A stretch of 64,000 nucleotides of DNA, from the NCBI RefSeq assembly GCF_004404055.1, contig NZ_SOHK01000001.1:45347-109346 (forward strand). The letters are read 5' to 3'. Shown piece by piece: positions 1 to 8,876 of the stretch (position 1 is the first letter of the stretch; each line of letters starts with the position of its first letter). The notes under the pieces are model-generated. The model was not told the origin of the DNA. It saw only the letters and a list, made by a program, of their open reading frames with translations, and ran no database searches. Source of the DNA: Cryobacterium ruanii. GTDB taxonomy: Bacteria; Actinomycetota; Actinomycetes; Actinomycetales; Microbacteriaceae. A program made the translations under genes and the position numbers.

Positions 1-458
1 CGTCATTCCCTTTGCGGTTCACCGTGTGAGCGGCGCAAGATGCGGCTGGAGGGGTAGTCCTACGAGAGGATCGGCGGGTTGGAGTGGATGTCACTTTTTC
101 ATTCCCTGCAGTCGGGTTTACAGGAACAGGTGGTCGTAGTGACAAGGTGACGATGCTGGCACTTGTCGGTCGATGGAGCGGGCGTAGGAAAATGATTCTT
201 TCTCAGCAACCTACTGGCAGAGACTACCCCGATTCAAGTCGGCAGCGCTGTAACCTCATCTGGGGTCAAAATGCCCTGTTTGGGGGAGCTTGAAGTGGCG
301 CGTGCACCCGTCGGGCGTCCAAGTCGATCTCCTGGCCCGGTTTTGCGGGCAACAAGTCCGTGCAGGGCGCTGGAACACCGCGCGGGCGGGCGCCTAAAAT
401 GCCCGATGGTGGGGGTCTTAGGCTGGTCTGAGCGCATCGATTGCCGGGAAGAGATCAC
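1..458. other. no recognisable gene
   Basis: No reading frame here has a recognisable motif. The open frames on both strands are short or are shadows of the dipeptidase gene that follows. The last 15 bases carry a GGGAAGAG-type ribosome binding site used by the next gene. Nothing else is seen. Confidence 0.5.
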
Positions 459-1508
459 ATGACCGTAAGCATTCCGAAATTTGCCGTTATCGACGGCCAT
501 AACGACCTCGCCTGGGCCTGCCGCGAGCATCGTCACTATTCCGTTGCCGGGCTGGACTCCGAACACGATTCGGGGCGCCACCACTTGCAAACGGATGTCC
601 CCAAGCTGCGTCGCGGACACGTGCAGGGCCAATTCTGGTCGGTGTGGGTGCACACAGACCTCGAGGGCACGGATTCGGTGCAGGCCACGCTCGAGCAGAT
701 CGACTTCATTCACCGCCTTATTGCTGCCTACCCCGACGATTTCGAGTGGGCCGTGACCGCCGACGACGTCGAACGCGCCCAGCATGTTGGAAGAATTGCG
801 TCGCTCCTGGGAGTCGAGGGCGGCAATCAAATGAACAACTCGCTCGCGGTGCTCCGCGAGTACGCGCGGTTGGGCGTGCGTTACATGACACTGACCTGGA
901 ACTCGACGACCGAGTGGGCTGACGCGGCCGTCGATGCTGCGACCCACAACGGTCTCAACGAGCGGGGCCGGGCCGTCATCGCGGAAATGAATCGCATCGG
1001 CATGATGGTCGATCTCTCGCACGTCTCGGCTGCCACGATGCAGGACGCCCTCGACGCCACGACACTTCCGCTGTTGTTCAGTCACTCCTCGTGCTTCGCC
1101 CTCAATCCGCATCCACGCAACGTGCCGGATGCGATTCTCCTGCAACTTAAAGCCAACGACGGGGTGCAGATGATTACTTTCGTTCCCGCGTTCATCTCGG
1201 CCGACTACCGACGCTGGGAAGAAAGGGGTTCGGTCGGTGACAAGCCAGTCGTCACCGTGATCCACGTGGCCGACCACGTAGAGCACGCCCGCAACGTGGC
1301 TGGCATCAATCACATCGGACTCGGCGGAGACTTCGATGGCTGCCCCGACATGCCGGTCGGCCTCGCCGACGTCTCGGAATACCCCAACCTGTTCGCCGAG
1401 CTGTCACGTCGCGGGTGGAGCGACGCCGACCTCGCGAAGCTCGGCTACCAGAACGTGCTGCGGGTGCTTCGTGCCAACGACCCGGCTTACCGCGCCTTCA
1501 TCGCGTAG
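459..1508 (+). CDS. membrane dipeptidase family (peptidase M19)
   Basis: Predicted zinc dipeptidase of the renal dipeptidase/M19 amidohydrolase family, 349 residues, which is a usual length. Visible metal-site features are HND at residues 14-16, the glutamate in GVEGGNQ near 119, the histidine in VDLSHVS near 188, the histidine in FSHSS near 208 and GGDFDG near 290. No signal peptide is seen, so it is probably cytoplasmic. The ATG at 459 is preferred over an in-frame TTG 18 bases upstream because a GGGAAGAG ribosome binding site lies just before it. The gene stands alone. Family members cleave dipeptides, some with D-residues; the substrate here is unknown. Confidence 0.88.
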   Translation: MTVSIPKFAVIDGHNDLAWACREHRHYSVAGLDSEHDSGRHHLQTDVPKLRRGHVQGQFWSVWVHTDLEGTDSVQATLEQIDFIHRLIAAYPDDFEWAVTADDVERAQHVGRIASLLGVEGGNQMNNSLAVLREYARLGVRYMTLTWNSTTEWADAAVDAATHNGLNERGRAVIAEMNRIGMMVDLSHVSAATMQDALDATTLPLLFSHSSCFALNPHPRNVPDAILLQLKANDGVQMITFVPAFISADYRRWEERGSVGDKPVVTVIHVADHVEHARNVAGINHIGLGGDFDGCPDMPVGLADVSEYPNLFAELSRRGWSDADLAKLGYQNVLRVLRANDPAYRAFIA

Positions 1509-1641
1509 CCTCAGCATCCACTTTGTGGCGGCCTGCACAGGAGTTGCCCATTGCGTGTGCCTGGGGTTGGGGCTGGTCGCGGAGCGCGGCCCCGGACGAC
1601 GGATCAGCACCCGGAACGCGACAAGACTGGCCGAGGAGCAT

Positions 1642-1818
1642 CAGTCAGGTCGTGGATTCTGCTTATTGTGTCCGGGGGTTCTCGAAGCTGTCTGGCTGAA
1701 GATCGCGCTGCTGCTCGGCCTGATCGGCTGCATCGTCGGCCTCAAGCTCGTCGATGCTCCGCCCAAGGCCGCCGTCCTGGACGGAGGTTCACCGAGCGTT
1801 TCGACGAGCACACGCTAG
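1642..1818 (+). pseudogene. relic of an SMR-family (SugE/EmrE-like) efflux gene
   Basis: Two frames joined across a run of five Gs near 1673-1677 give SWILLIVSG followed by VLEAVW, the first-helix signature of small multidrug resistance proteins. It is followed directly by IALLLGLIGCIVGLKL, which resembles their last helix. The roughly 75 residues normally between these two segments are absent. The relic is therefore an internal deletion plus a one-base frameshift. It ends at the TAG that overlaps the end of the convergent antiporter gene. Identification rests on short motifs read by eye. Confidence 0.55.
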
Positions 1819-3713
1819 CCGAGTAGCTCGTGAACGTAACACCAACGCCATAATTCTCGCGGCTCAGCGCTGCACATTGTGGCGTGGCCGGACTGTCGGA
1901 AATGCCTCGTTGCGTGCTGACCGACGGAGGAATCGCAGCACCCCACGTTGCCGCATACAAGGCACATTCGAAGATGCACCGGGGTGGTGCCCTCCCGCAC
2001 ACAATCGCTACATTCAGGTTCTGGCGGCACGGGATGCTCCCCGACGGCTTGTAAGTGTTCGCAGCCGCCCGCGCCCAAAGGGACACCGCCGGTGTCGGGC
2101 CGTGACGCTGGACGTGTGTCAGGGCGCGAGTCGAGGTCCGTGTTATCGGACGTGGAATCCAACATCGATTCCTCGACGTCGAGCATCTCCAGCACTTCGC
2201 TGATCACCTCGTGGGCGTATTCTCCGGTGCGGCGCAGTTTCAGAACCCTGGCACGCTCCGCATCGAGCATGTCCAGCCGCAATTGAACATAGCGTTTGCT
2301 GGGAGTACGGTCTGAGAACTCTGATCGTCCAAGGCGCTCCCATGCTGCCCGGTTGCGCTCCTGCGTTCGGCGTTCGAGCATGTCCAGCACCTCTGGTGGA
2401 TCGTCGGACCGGGTGTTCCGGCGGAGGTTCGAGATCCCTGCGGCGGTGGCTTGATCCATCAAAGCAGCCTGGCTTAGCGCATCCGCTTTAGTATCTGGAC
2501 CACGCACACCCAACGCTCGTACCAGCCAGGGCAGGCTGAGACCCTGCACGACAAGTGTTCCGGCCACCACGCTCAGGGCCGCTAGAACGAGCACGGGGCG
2601 ATGCGCGACGTCTTCCGGCAGGGCGAACACTGCAGCAAGGGTAACCACGCCCCGCATGCCGGCCCAGGACACGATGGTTGGCAACTGCCACGGAGGTGCG
2701 GGGTCAGCCCGCCGAATTTTAGGTATCAGCCGTGGCAGGTAGATCGCCGGGAATACCCACACTGGGCGTAACAACAGAACTGCGATGAGTACGACAGCAC
2801 AGACGCCCCAGATTCGCGCGGCGCCGAGCGAGTCGCCGGAGGCCGCTTCAATGATCGATCGTACTTGCAACCCAATCAACAGAAAGACGGAGTTCTCGAG
2901 AAGGAACTGCACGGTTGCCCAGTTGCTGCGCTGGCTCAATCGCGAGGCACCGCCCGGCATGGCGGGCGATTGGGTGCCGATCGCGAGGCCGGCCACGACG
3001 ACAGCCAACACGCCCGACGCGTTGATCTCTTCTGCTGGGATATAGGCCACGAACGGTGCCGCCAAAGACATGGACGTGTTTATGGCCACGTTACGCACCC
3101 GTTTTCGAATCTGAAGCAGGAGCCACGCCGCGATTAGACCGATGACCACACCTGCACCGGCGGCCCAAGCGAGGTCCGACGCCACTTGCCAGACGGTGAC
3201 GCTGCCGCCGATAGCGACGATCGCCGTGCGAAGGAGTACCAGGGCGGTCGCATCGTTGACCAGCGACTCACCCTCCAGAAGACTCACTACCCGGCGGGGG
3301 AGCCCAACTCGGCGGGCGATCGTGGTCGCTGCCACCGCGTCCGGCGGCGCCACCACGGCGCCGAGGGCGAATGCCGCAGCCAAGGGAATCTCCGGGAGCA
3401 GCCACCATACGATCAGGCCGATGGCCACCGTGCCGAAAATGACGTAGCCGACCGACAATAGACCGATGGAGCGCAGGTTTGTGCGGAACTCGACCAAGGA
3501 GGTACGAATGGCGGCCGCATACAGGAGCGGAGGAAGGATTCCCACCAGCACCAGCTCCGGATCCAACTTTACCGCCGGGATGAACGGCAGGTACGAGCCG
3601 ATGACGCCGATGACCACCAGCAGGAGCGGAATGGACAGGTTCAGGCGTCTAGCGAGGGCGCTGGCCGCGCAGACGACGGCGACGAGAGTGAGGAGGCCGA
3701 GTGCAACATTCAT
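1815..3713 (-). CDS. CPA1-type Na+/H+ antiporter with C-terminal UBP zinc finger
   Basis: Inner-membrane monovalent cation/proton antiporter of the NhaP/CPA1 family, 632 residues. The first 400 or so residues form about 12 hydrophobic helices. They include the conserved GESLVNDATALV segment near residue 150, which carries the ion-binding Asn-Asp, and an APPDAVAA segment before it. A charged cytoplasmic region follows. The last 85 residues carry a Cys/His-rich domain with CSDCV, CLVCGNVGC and QHATRHF motifs, matching a UBP-type zinc finger. The ATG at 3713 begins the first helix directly. The gene is monocistronic and converges on the SMR relic. The role, pH or sodium homeostasis, is inferred from the family. 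Confidence 0.9.
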   Translation of the reverse strand: MNVALGLLTLVAVVCAASALARRLNLSIPLLLVVIGVIGSYLPFIPAVKLDPELVLVGILPPLLYAAAIRTSLVEFRTNLRSIGLLSVGYVIFGTVAIGLIVWWLLPEIPLAAAFALGAVVAPPDAVAATTIARRVGLPRRVVSLLEGESLVNDATALVLLRTAIVAIGGSVTVWQVASDLAWAAGAGVVIGLIAAWLLLQIRKRVRNVAINTSMSLAAPFVAYIPAEEINASGVLAVVVAGLAIGTQSPAMPGGASRLSQRSNWATVQFLLENSVFLLIGLQVRSIIEAASGDSLGAARIWGVCAVVLIAVLLLRPVWVFPAIYLPRLIPKIRRADPAPPWQLPTIVSWAGMRGVVTLAAVFALPEDVAHRPVLVLAALSVVAGTLVVQGLSLPWLVRALGVRGPDTKADALSQAALMDQATAAGISNLRRNTRSDDPPEVLDMLERRTQERNRAAWERLGRSEFSDRTPSKRYVQLRLDMLDAERARVLKLRRTGEYAHEVISEVLEMLDVEESMLDSTSDNTDLDSRPDTRPASRPDTGGVPLGAGGCEHLQAVGEHPVPPEPECSDCVREGTTPVHLRMCLVCGNVGCCDSSVGQHATRHFRQSGHATMCSAEPRELWRWCYVHELLG

Positions 3714-4197
3714 TTTTTCTACACCAAGAGTTTCTGAGGTCGACTAGGTCGTCAACGCCTTGATAGGTTCGTCGACCGACCGCAGGATGTACTCCTAAGC
3801 ACGGAAGCGCGATCAAATTCCGACCTTCGACTGGATTGCGACGCTAGGGTATTACTCCGCGAACAGCTCACCGCTGACGCAGACTTCGGCGTGATTGGAG
3901 AAGTTGATGCCTGTGTCGCGGGACGCATCCGCCGAACACGGATCTCCTGGTCGGCGACAGGAACAATCCGTGTCAGCCTGATAATGATGCTGAAGAGTTC
4001 GAAGCCTGTATTCCGAAACGTCATTGCCTTCATTCACCATAGTCTGGGTGTGAACCCACAAAAAGCAAAAACAAAATAACCGCTGGGAAGTGGACTCTTT
4101 TGAGACATCGACTCAATGTGACCTCGCGTCGGAGCTGCCCGGTCTTTTCAGGAGCGTAGGCCCTCGGCATGGTGAGCGGCGGAGTAGGCTTAGAAGC
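3714..4197. other. intergenic region without a recognisable gene
   Basis: The short open frames on either strand show no domain, membrane pattern or good ribosome binding site. The region separates the divergent antiporter and hydrolase genes and presumably holds their promoters, but no convincing promoter is visible. Confidence 0.4.
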
Positions 4198-4959
4198 ATG
4201 GACCGCGATGAATTGTCGGCGTCGGATGCTTCATCAGCGTGGGAACTAGCTGACGAAGGCGAGGTTGATGCCGCGCGGCAGTCGACCAGGGCACCAACCG
4301 TGATTGTCTTCGATGTCAATGAAACGCTGTCCGACATGTCACCGCTGAAAGCCCGGTTCGTGGATATCGGCGCGCCAGACCATCTGGCGCGTTTGTGGTT
4401 TGCGGCTCTGCTGCGCGACGGATTCGCCTTGGCCGCGGCCGGTGGCAGCGGGAAATTCGCAGAGATCGGCGAAAGCGTTCTGCGCTCGGTGCTGCGCGAT
4501 GTGGCGATCACCCGCAGTACGGAAGACGCGGTGCGGCACGTCATGTCAGGCTTCACCGAATTGAATCTGCACCCAGATATCCCACAAGGGATACAGGCCC
4601 TGAAGAGCGCGGGGTTTCGCATCGCGACTCTTTCGAACGGATCCGCGGAGGTTGCCCGGACCCTGTTGGCGAGGTCTGAAATTAGTACGGACTTTGAAGC
4701 GCTGCTCACGGTTGAAGATGCCCGAGCATGGAAACCAGCTCGAGCGGCCTACGACTATGCGGCGGATGCCTGTGGCGTTAGTCCGACAGACATGCTTTTG
4801 GTCGCCGTCCACCCGTGGGATATCCACGGCGCAAACCGGGCGGGCCTGCGCACCGCGTGGCTAAACCGCACCGGCGAAGCCTACCCCAGCTACTTTTCGG
4901 CGCCGGACTACACGATCAATACCCTGATCGGGCTCGCTGCTCAGCTCACACGCGTTTAA
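4198..4959 (+). CDS. haloacid dehalogenase type II-like hydrolase
   Basis: HAD-superfamily hydrolase of the L-2-haloacid dehalogenase subgroup, 253 residues from the ATG at 4198. Catalytic elements are the nucleophilic aspartate in FDVNETL near residue 38, the motif II serine in TLSNGS, the lysine in AWKPA and the acidic motif in HPWDIHGANRAG. Family members hydrolyse carbon-halogen bonds or phosphate esters; sequence alone does not settle which. The frame is open upstream to 4090, but similarity begins only after residue 30. The start is therefore uncertain, and a weak GGAG lies about 17 bases before 4198. Confidence 0.85.
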   Translation: MDRDELSASDASSAWELADEGEVDAARQSTRAPTVIVFDVNETLSDMSPLKARFVDIGAPDHLARLWFAALLRDGFALAAAGGSGKFAEIGESVLRSVLRDVAITRSTEDAVRHVMSGFTELNLHPDIPQGIQALKSAGFRIATLSNGSAEVARTLLARSEISTDFEALLTVEDARAWKPARAAYDYAADACGVSPTDMLLVAVHPWDIHGANRAGLRTAWLNRTGEAYPSYFSAPDYTINTLIGLAAQLTRV

Positions 4960-4983
4960 CCAGCCCCGATCTCCCCAAAAGGT

Positions 4984-5886
4984 TCAGAATGGCCAGAGCC
5001 TTCGGATCCGGGCGCGCAGTTCCTGTCGTGCCATTTCGGATTTGCACGGCCCGTTAAAGATCGCGAAGTCGTCGAAGCGATGCGCGCCGGGACGGGCGGC
5101 CACCGTGCGGATGGCAGTGGTTACCGCTTGTAGCTGGTCGACGGTCATTGGGAGTGGCGCTTCGTGGGGATGGTAGGCGACGCTGCGTGCGTAGTCGCGG
5201 CCCCGGCGGTTCGACATCTCGATGTGTGCTCCCATGACCCGACTCACCGGGTGGAGCTTTGAAAAGGCGAGGAGCCGGTTGACGCTGTCCTGGAAAGCGG
5301 CGATGTCGTGCACGTAGAGCCGGCCGGGGTAGACCGTATCACCGGTGAAGAGCAGCTCGGTGGTGGGGTCCCAGATCGCGATCGACGAGGCTTCGTGACC
5401 GGGGATGGCGAGGATCGCCAGCCGCCTACCGCCGAGTTCAAAGTGTGCCTCTCCCGCGGGCCAGTCGATGAGTCCGAAGAACTCGGCGACGTCGCTCGGC
5501 GCGTGCCCAACCAGGACGGTACGTGGTCGGTCTGCGAATTGCCCATCGGCGGCGATGTGGTCGCCATGGGAGTGACTGTGTGCGACCACTAGCTTGTAGT
5601 CATCGTGTGGATGCTTGGCAAGCCACTCGTCGCACAGCCGGTCGATCAGCTGCCGCAGCGGGAACGACGCAGGGTCGGCGGTCGCTCCTGTGTCGAGCAG
5701 CATCGCGCGGGCCTCGCCGAACATTAGGTAGAGGAAGGGTGCTTCGTAGTTGATGGCCATGCTCTGCCTGAGCACGATGGTGTTCTCGTCGATCCAGTGG
5801 GTCTGGATGAGCGGATCGTTGGAGCGCCGGAACGGCGGCGCCCCGTGGTTCCACGTGACGTCGAGATGCATCGGGTTCGCTGGCAC
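4984..5886 (-). CDS. metallo-beta-lactamase-fold hydrolase
   Basis: Predicted metal-dependent hydrolase, 300 residues, with the MBL zinc signature HSHSHGDH near residues 106-113. A further ligand histidine lies in IPGHEASS, and the bridging aspartate is in FTGDTVYPG. A late histidine is in MGAHIEMS. No signal peptide is visible, so it is probably cytoplasmic. Such proteins include glyoxalase II-like thioesterases and lactonases; the substrate is not evident. It is convergent with the HAD gene, and the resolvase relic ends four bases from its start. Confidence 0.85.
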   Translation of the reverse strand: MPANPMHLDVTWNHGAPPFRRSNDPLIQTHWIDENTIVLRQSMAINYEAPFLYLMFGEARAMLLDTGATADPASFPLRQLIDRLCDEWLAKHPHDDYKLVVAHSHSHGDHIAADGQFADRPRTVLVGHAPSDVAEFFGLIDWPAGEAHFELGGRRLAILAIPGHEASSIAIWDPTTELLFTGDTVYPGRLYVHDIAAFQDSVNRLLAFSKLHPVSRVMGAHIEMSNRRGRDYARSVAYHPHEAPLPMTVDQLQAVTTAIRTVAARPGAHRFDDFAIFNGPCKSEMARQELRARIRRLWPF

Positions 5887-5889
5887 GGG

Positions 5890-6162
5890 TCAGGACGGCT
5901 GGTCTGTGGCGCAAAATGGCTCTTGCGGCAGCCGCGGCAGCAACGTGATCAGCTCGTCGCCGTCCTCGAGGGCGTCCAGGGCGCGAGCGAAGTAAGGCCG
6001 CGATGCTTGTTGAGCGCCGGAGATTCCATGGTCGACGTAGAGGTCGTCACGCCGGACGCCGGCGGCCAGAATGTGGATTTGTTGCCGGTCGGTGGATTGT
6101 TGGCACGTCGATCCGCGCGCGTAGCCGATCAGCTTTGTCACTCTGCTCCTGGGGTGTCTCAT
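5890..6162 (-). pseudogene. truncated serine recombinase (resolvase/invertase N-terminus)
   Basis: About 90 residues match only the N-terminal catalytic domain of the resolvase/invertase family. The active-site motif reads IGYARGST, where the family usually has YARVST, followed by DRQ. The next segments, VDHGISGAQQASRP and ALDALEDGD, are also typical. The frame ends before the DRLxR helix and the DNA-binding domain. An in-frame GTG at 6141 is a possible start as good as the ATG at 6162. It is probably what is left of a transposon or invertase gene. Confidence 0.75.
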
Positions 6163-6473
6163 AACTTACGGGGCGTACCGCAATTACAGCAGGAGGTTAT
6201 GCGACGTAGTTATAGGACTCGCCGTTCCGTCAAGTTCCACCAGATTTCGCAAATTATGAGGAAGCGCAGGTCACGGCCGTGAGATGTCTTATATCGCTGG
6301 GGCTGTGAGCCGATTCTAGTCGTGCGGATTCAACTCGCGATCGATCCCACATCACCGAGACTTCGCGCAACTTACGGCACGATGTCTCGGCATCATTCCT
6401 GCGGTGGACAACGCGTGTACTGGGAGTGGCCGCCTGCTGAGTTGCGACGCGGAATTCTGGAAACGTGAGGACC
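6163..6473. other. intergenic region, no gene recognised
   Basis: No coding segment is recognised. A short CCGAGAC/GTCTCGG inverted repeat lies near 6356-6397, and a purine-rich AGGAGG occurs near 6190 without a good downstream frame. It may hold remnants of the element that carried the resolvase. Confidence 0.35.
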
Positions 6474-6530
6474 ATGCGTAGCGTTTCCGCTCTGGCCGCC
6501 GCCCTCATCGTCGGTATTGTCTGCATATGA
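6474..6530 (+). CDS. possible 18-residue hydrophobic leader peptide
   Basis: An 18-codon frame starts at ATG 6474 after a GTGAGG purine stretch and encodes a short hydrophobic peptide beginning MRSVSALAAAL. Its TGA overlaps the tandem ATG ATG that starts the following hydrolase, an arrangement that would allow translational coupling. It could equally be a chance frame. Confidence 0.25.
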   Translation: MRSVSALAAALIVGIVCI

Positions 6531-7486
6531 TGCAGATCACGAAGCTTGACCTCGGGTACCTGTGGGTCAAGCGCATTGTGGCGATTGTCGGAGTGATCGT
6601 CACCTCCGGCGCCGCCTTCGCAACCGGACCGATGCTGATTCACGGGCATCCGGCGTACATCGTGCTACTCGTGGCGACTCTCGTCTTGAGTGTGACTGTC
6701 GCCGTGAGGTCGTGGTCCTCACCCGTACCGCGTACACCCGTCCATCGTGGGCGCAGAGCGGTTCAGGCGATGCTGATTGCAACGAGTTCTCTGGTGATCG
6801 CGGCGGTTGTCTGGCTGGTGCCGTTGTCGGCCGGAGCTCCCGCATTGGCTGCCATGAAGTCCGACGGCACAGTCACGGTGATAGAGGACGCCACCGAAAT
6901 CGTGATGACGCCAACGGGCGTCCAAACCCCCGTTGGAGTGTTTTTTCAGCCCGGCGCTCGAGTCGACGCTCGGGCTTATTCCGCGATTCTTCGACCACTG
7001 GTCGAGTCGGGGCACCTAGTGATTATTGCCAAACAACCCCTCGGAATCGCCTTTCTGTCTACCGGAGCGTTTGCGACGGCCCGGGCCGCGCATCATCCGG
7101 TCACTCGCTGGGTTGTGGGCGGTCACTCCCTCGGCGGACTTGTGGCGGCGACAGACGCTGAAACTTTTGCCGGGGCCGCTAGCGATCCGGTCGTCGGGCT
7201 GCTCCTCTTCGCCTCCTACCCAGCGACGAACATAGCCGAGGTGAACGTCGCAGTACTGTCGATCTCGGGGTCGAACGATGGCTTGTCCACCCCAGCGAAG
7301 ATTGCTGCAGCGAAGCCGACACTGCCGGCCGCTGCCCGCTACCAGGTGGTGAGGGGCGGGGTTCACGCGTTCTTCGGGGACTACGGGCCTCAGGAGGGGG
7401 ACGGCAACCCCACCATCAGTCACAATCAGGCTCGCGCGGAGATTGCCGCAGGGAGCGTCGCGTTTGTGAACGGGCTCGGCGGCTAG
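6527..7486 (+). CDS. membrane-anchored alpha/beta hydrolase
   Basis: Alpha/beta-hydrolase of the Abhydrolase_5/dienelactone hydrolase-like type, 319 residues. Three hydrophobic helices occupy about the first 110 residues, so the catalytic domain is probably outside or tethered at the membrane. The nucleophile elbow is GGHSLGG, the acid is likely the aspartate in SGSNDGL, and the histidine lies in GGVHAFFGDYG. The GDYGPQEGDG stretch after it is typical of this subgroup. Two ATG codons lie in tandem at 6527 and 6530. The substrate is unknown. Confidence 0.8.
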   Translation: MMQITKLDLGYLWVKRIVAIVGVIVTSGAAFATGPMLIHGHPAYIVLLVATLVLSVTVAVRSWSSPVPRTPVHRGRRAVQAMLIATSSLVIAAVVWLVPLSAGAPALAAMKSDGTVTVIEDATEIVMTPTGVQTPVGVFFQPGARVDARAYSAILRPLVESGHLVIIAKQPLGIAFLSTGAFATARAAHHPVTRWVVGGHSLGGLVAATDAETFAGAASDPVVGLLLFASYPATNIAEVNVAVLSISGSNDGLSTPAKIAAAKPTLPAAARYQVVRGGVHAFFGDYGPQEGDGNPTISHNQARAEIAAGSVAFVNGLGG

Positions 7487-7718
7487 TCGATCTCGCCCGC
7501 CGTGTCTGGCGTCGGCAGCGAGCGGGTAGGAGCACACGCCGGCCGTGTTCTCGGCATCGAGAGTGTCAGATTCCATGTCGTGGGAATCTTCCACATAAAA
7601 AAGGTTGGACCCCTAGGATTTGCGCGGGTCACGGTCAGATACGGGCACCACTGATCGAAGGCGGATCATGAAATAGCTTGTAGCTGCTCTCCGACTATCT
7701 GTCGCGATACTGGGGACG

Positions 7719-8342
7719 GTGGCGATTCTGTCGACATTTTTCGACACGGCCACGCGGGCCACGATCAACCCGTTCAACTTCTTCGGGTTTTTCACCATGC
7801 AAAGCAACATCATTCTGGTTGTTGTGCTGCTGGTCGCCGCGGTTGTGCCCCTCTCCGGACGACGCCAGTCCCGGTCGTTGATGTTGGCGCGAGGGTGTGC
7901 GACAACCTACATAGCCATCACCGGCGTCGTGTACAACGTGCTGCTGGCTGGACTTGAAGGTGGCGTGTCCCTAGCGTGGGCCAACTCCGTGTTGCACATA
8001 ATCCTGCCCCTCTATGCCGCGATTGATTGGGTGATTTTCAGCGACCGCAGTGCCCTGCCGCTCAATAAAATATGGGTCGCGCTTGTCTACCCAATCGCGT
8101 GGATCATCGTCGTCACCATTCGCGGGGCAACCGACGGCTGGGTACCCTACCCATTTCTAGATCCTGCGCAGGGCTATGGCGTCGTCGGGCTCTACGCTCT
8201 GGCCATTGCTATCGCAACTGTCGACTTCGCTGCGATTATCTATGCCATCAGTCGATTGCATCTCCTGCGCAATTTAATACCTGGGGATGGGCCCGAAACT
8301 CGTCAAGCGGAACTTGGGCTGCACCCCGTCATTCAAAGATGA
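7719..8342 (+). CDS. Pr6Pr-family membrane protein, N-terminus interrupted
   Basis: Polytopic membrane protein of the Pr6Pr family, whose function is not established, with about six predicted helices. Visible family segments are FNFFGFFTMQSN, YNVLLAGLEG and HIILPLYAAIDW. Similarity appears to extend upstream to an ATG at 7668, but the third codon of that frame is TAG at 7674-7676. Translation would have to start at the GTG at 7719, behind a GGGGA stretch, losing about 17 residues of the first helix. The gene may be functional with a shortened end, or a recent pseudogene. Confidence 0.65.
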   Translation: MAILSTFFDTATRATINPFNFFGFFTMQSNIILVVVLLVAAVVPLSGRRQSRSLMLARGCATTYIAITGVVYNVLLAGLEGGVSLAWANSVLHIILPLYAAIDWVIFSDRSALPLNKIWVALVYPIAWIIVVTIRGATDGWVPYPFLDPAQGYGVVGLYALAIAIATVDFAAIIYAISRLHLLRNLIPGDGPETRQAELGLHPVIQR

Positions 8343-8421
8343 CAGCTCAGATAGACGATAAACACTCGTCCGGGTCGGGTCCTATGGAGTCGTGTGATTT
8401 TCCGCTGTTGAGCGTTATTGC

Positions 8422-8697
8422 AACGGCAGCCGCCTGCGAACCCTGACCACGACCGCCGGGGACCTCGGATTGCAGATCCCGACGCTTCGGTAGGAGTCGT
8501 TCTTCCCCGTCCTGGGCCGGCCGCACCCGAAAGTCGCGGCGATGCTCACCGATGCCGAGCCTGACCTGCTCGCGTTCGCCGGCTTACCGCGCCGCCACTG
8601 GCACTAGATCTGGTCGACCAACTAGCTGGAACGAGTCAACAAGGAGATCAAGGCCGCACCGACGTCGTTGGTGTGTAGTCCAACCCCACAGAGATAG
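8422..8697 (+). pseudogene. relic of an IS256-family (mutator) transposase
   Basis: One frame reads RTLTTTAGDLGLQIP, the N-terminal region of IS256-type transposases. It is followed almost at once by PKVAAMLTDAEPDLLAF and then ERVNKEIK, from their C-terminal end. TAG codons interrupt it three times, and a further shift occurs near 8653 where the usual RRTDVVGV continues in another frame. The whole catalytic core is missing, so this is an internally deleted dead copy. No terminal repeats were identified. Confidence 0.75.
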
Positions 8698-8750
8698 TAG
8701 ATGTGGCCTGAACATATCGACTTTGCTGCTGAAGTCTGGTTTACTACCCT

Positions 8751-8846
8751 GAGGAGGGGAGTAATCCTCAGAAGCTTCGTCGTCAATTCGATCCCGTCAT
8801 CGGGGTTCGGCGGAGTTGGCCCGACCAGGCTGGACCAGACCTCCGA
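8751..8846 (+). promoter_or_regulatory. yybP-ykoY manganese riboswitch upstream of terC
   Basis: The segment carries the conserved elements of the yybP-ykoY (Mn2+) riboswitch in order: GGGGAGTA at 8756-8763, GTCGTCAATTCG at 8779-8790, a central GC-rich hairpin with ATCCCGTCATCGGGGT at 8791-8806, and a closing GACCAGACCTCC at 8833-8844. The last can pair with GAGGAGG at 8751-8757 as the P1 stem. It ends about 30 bases before the start of a TerC-family gene, the classic target of this element. Mn2+ binding is expected to raise expression of the exporter. Confidence 0.85.
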
Positions 8847-8876
8847 GTGAATCTACCTCGGAAGGCAGTATCCGCA

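Noticed and set aside
234..1313. A 359-codon minus-strand frame opposite the dipeptidase
   Set aside because: The plus-strand frame has all M19 metal ligands. The minus product is His/Arg-rich and featureless.
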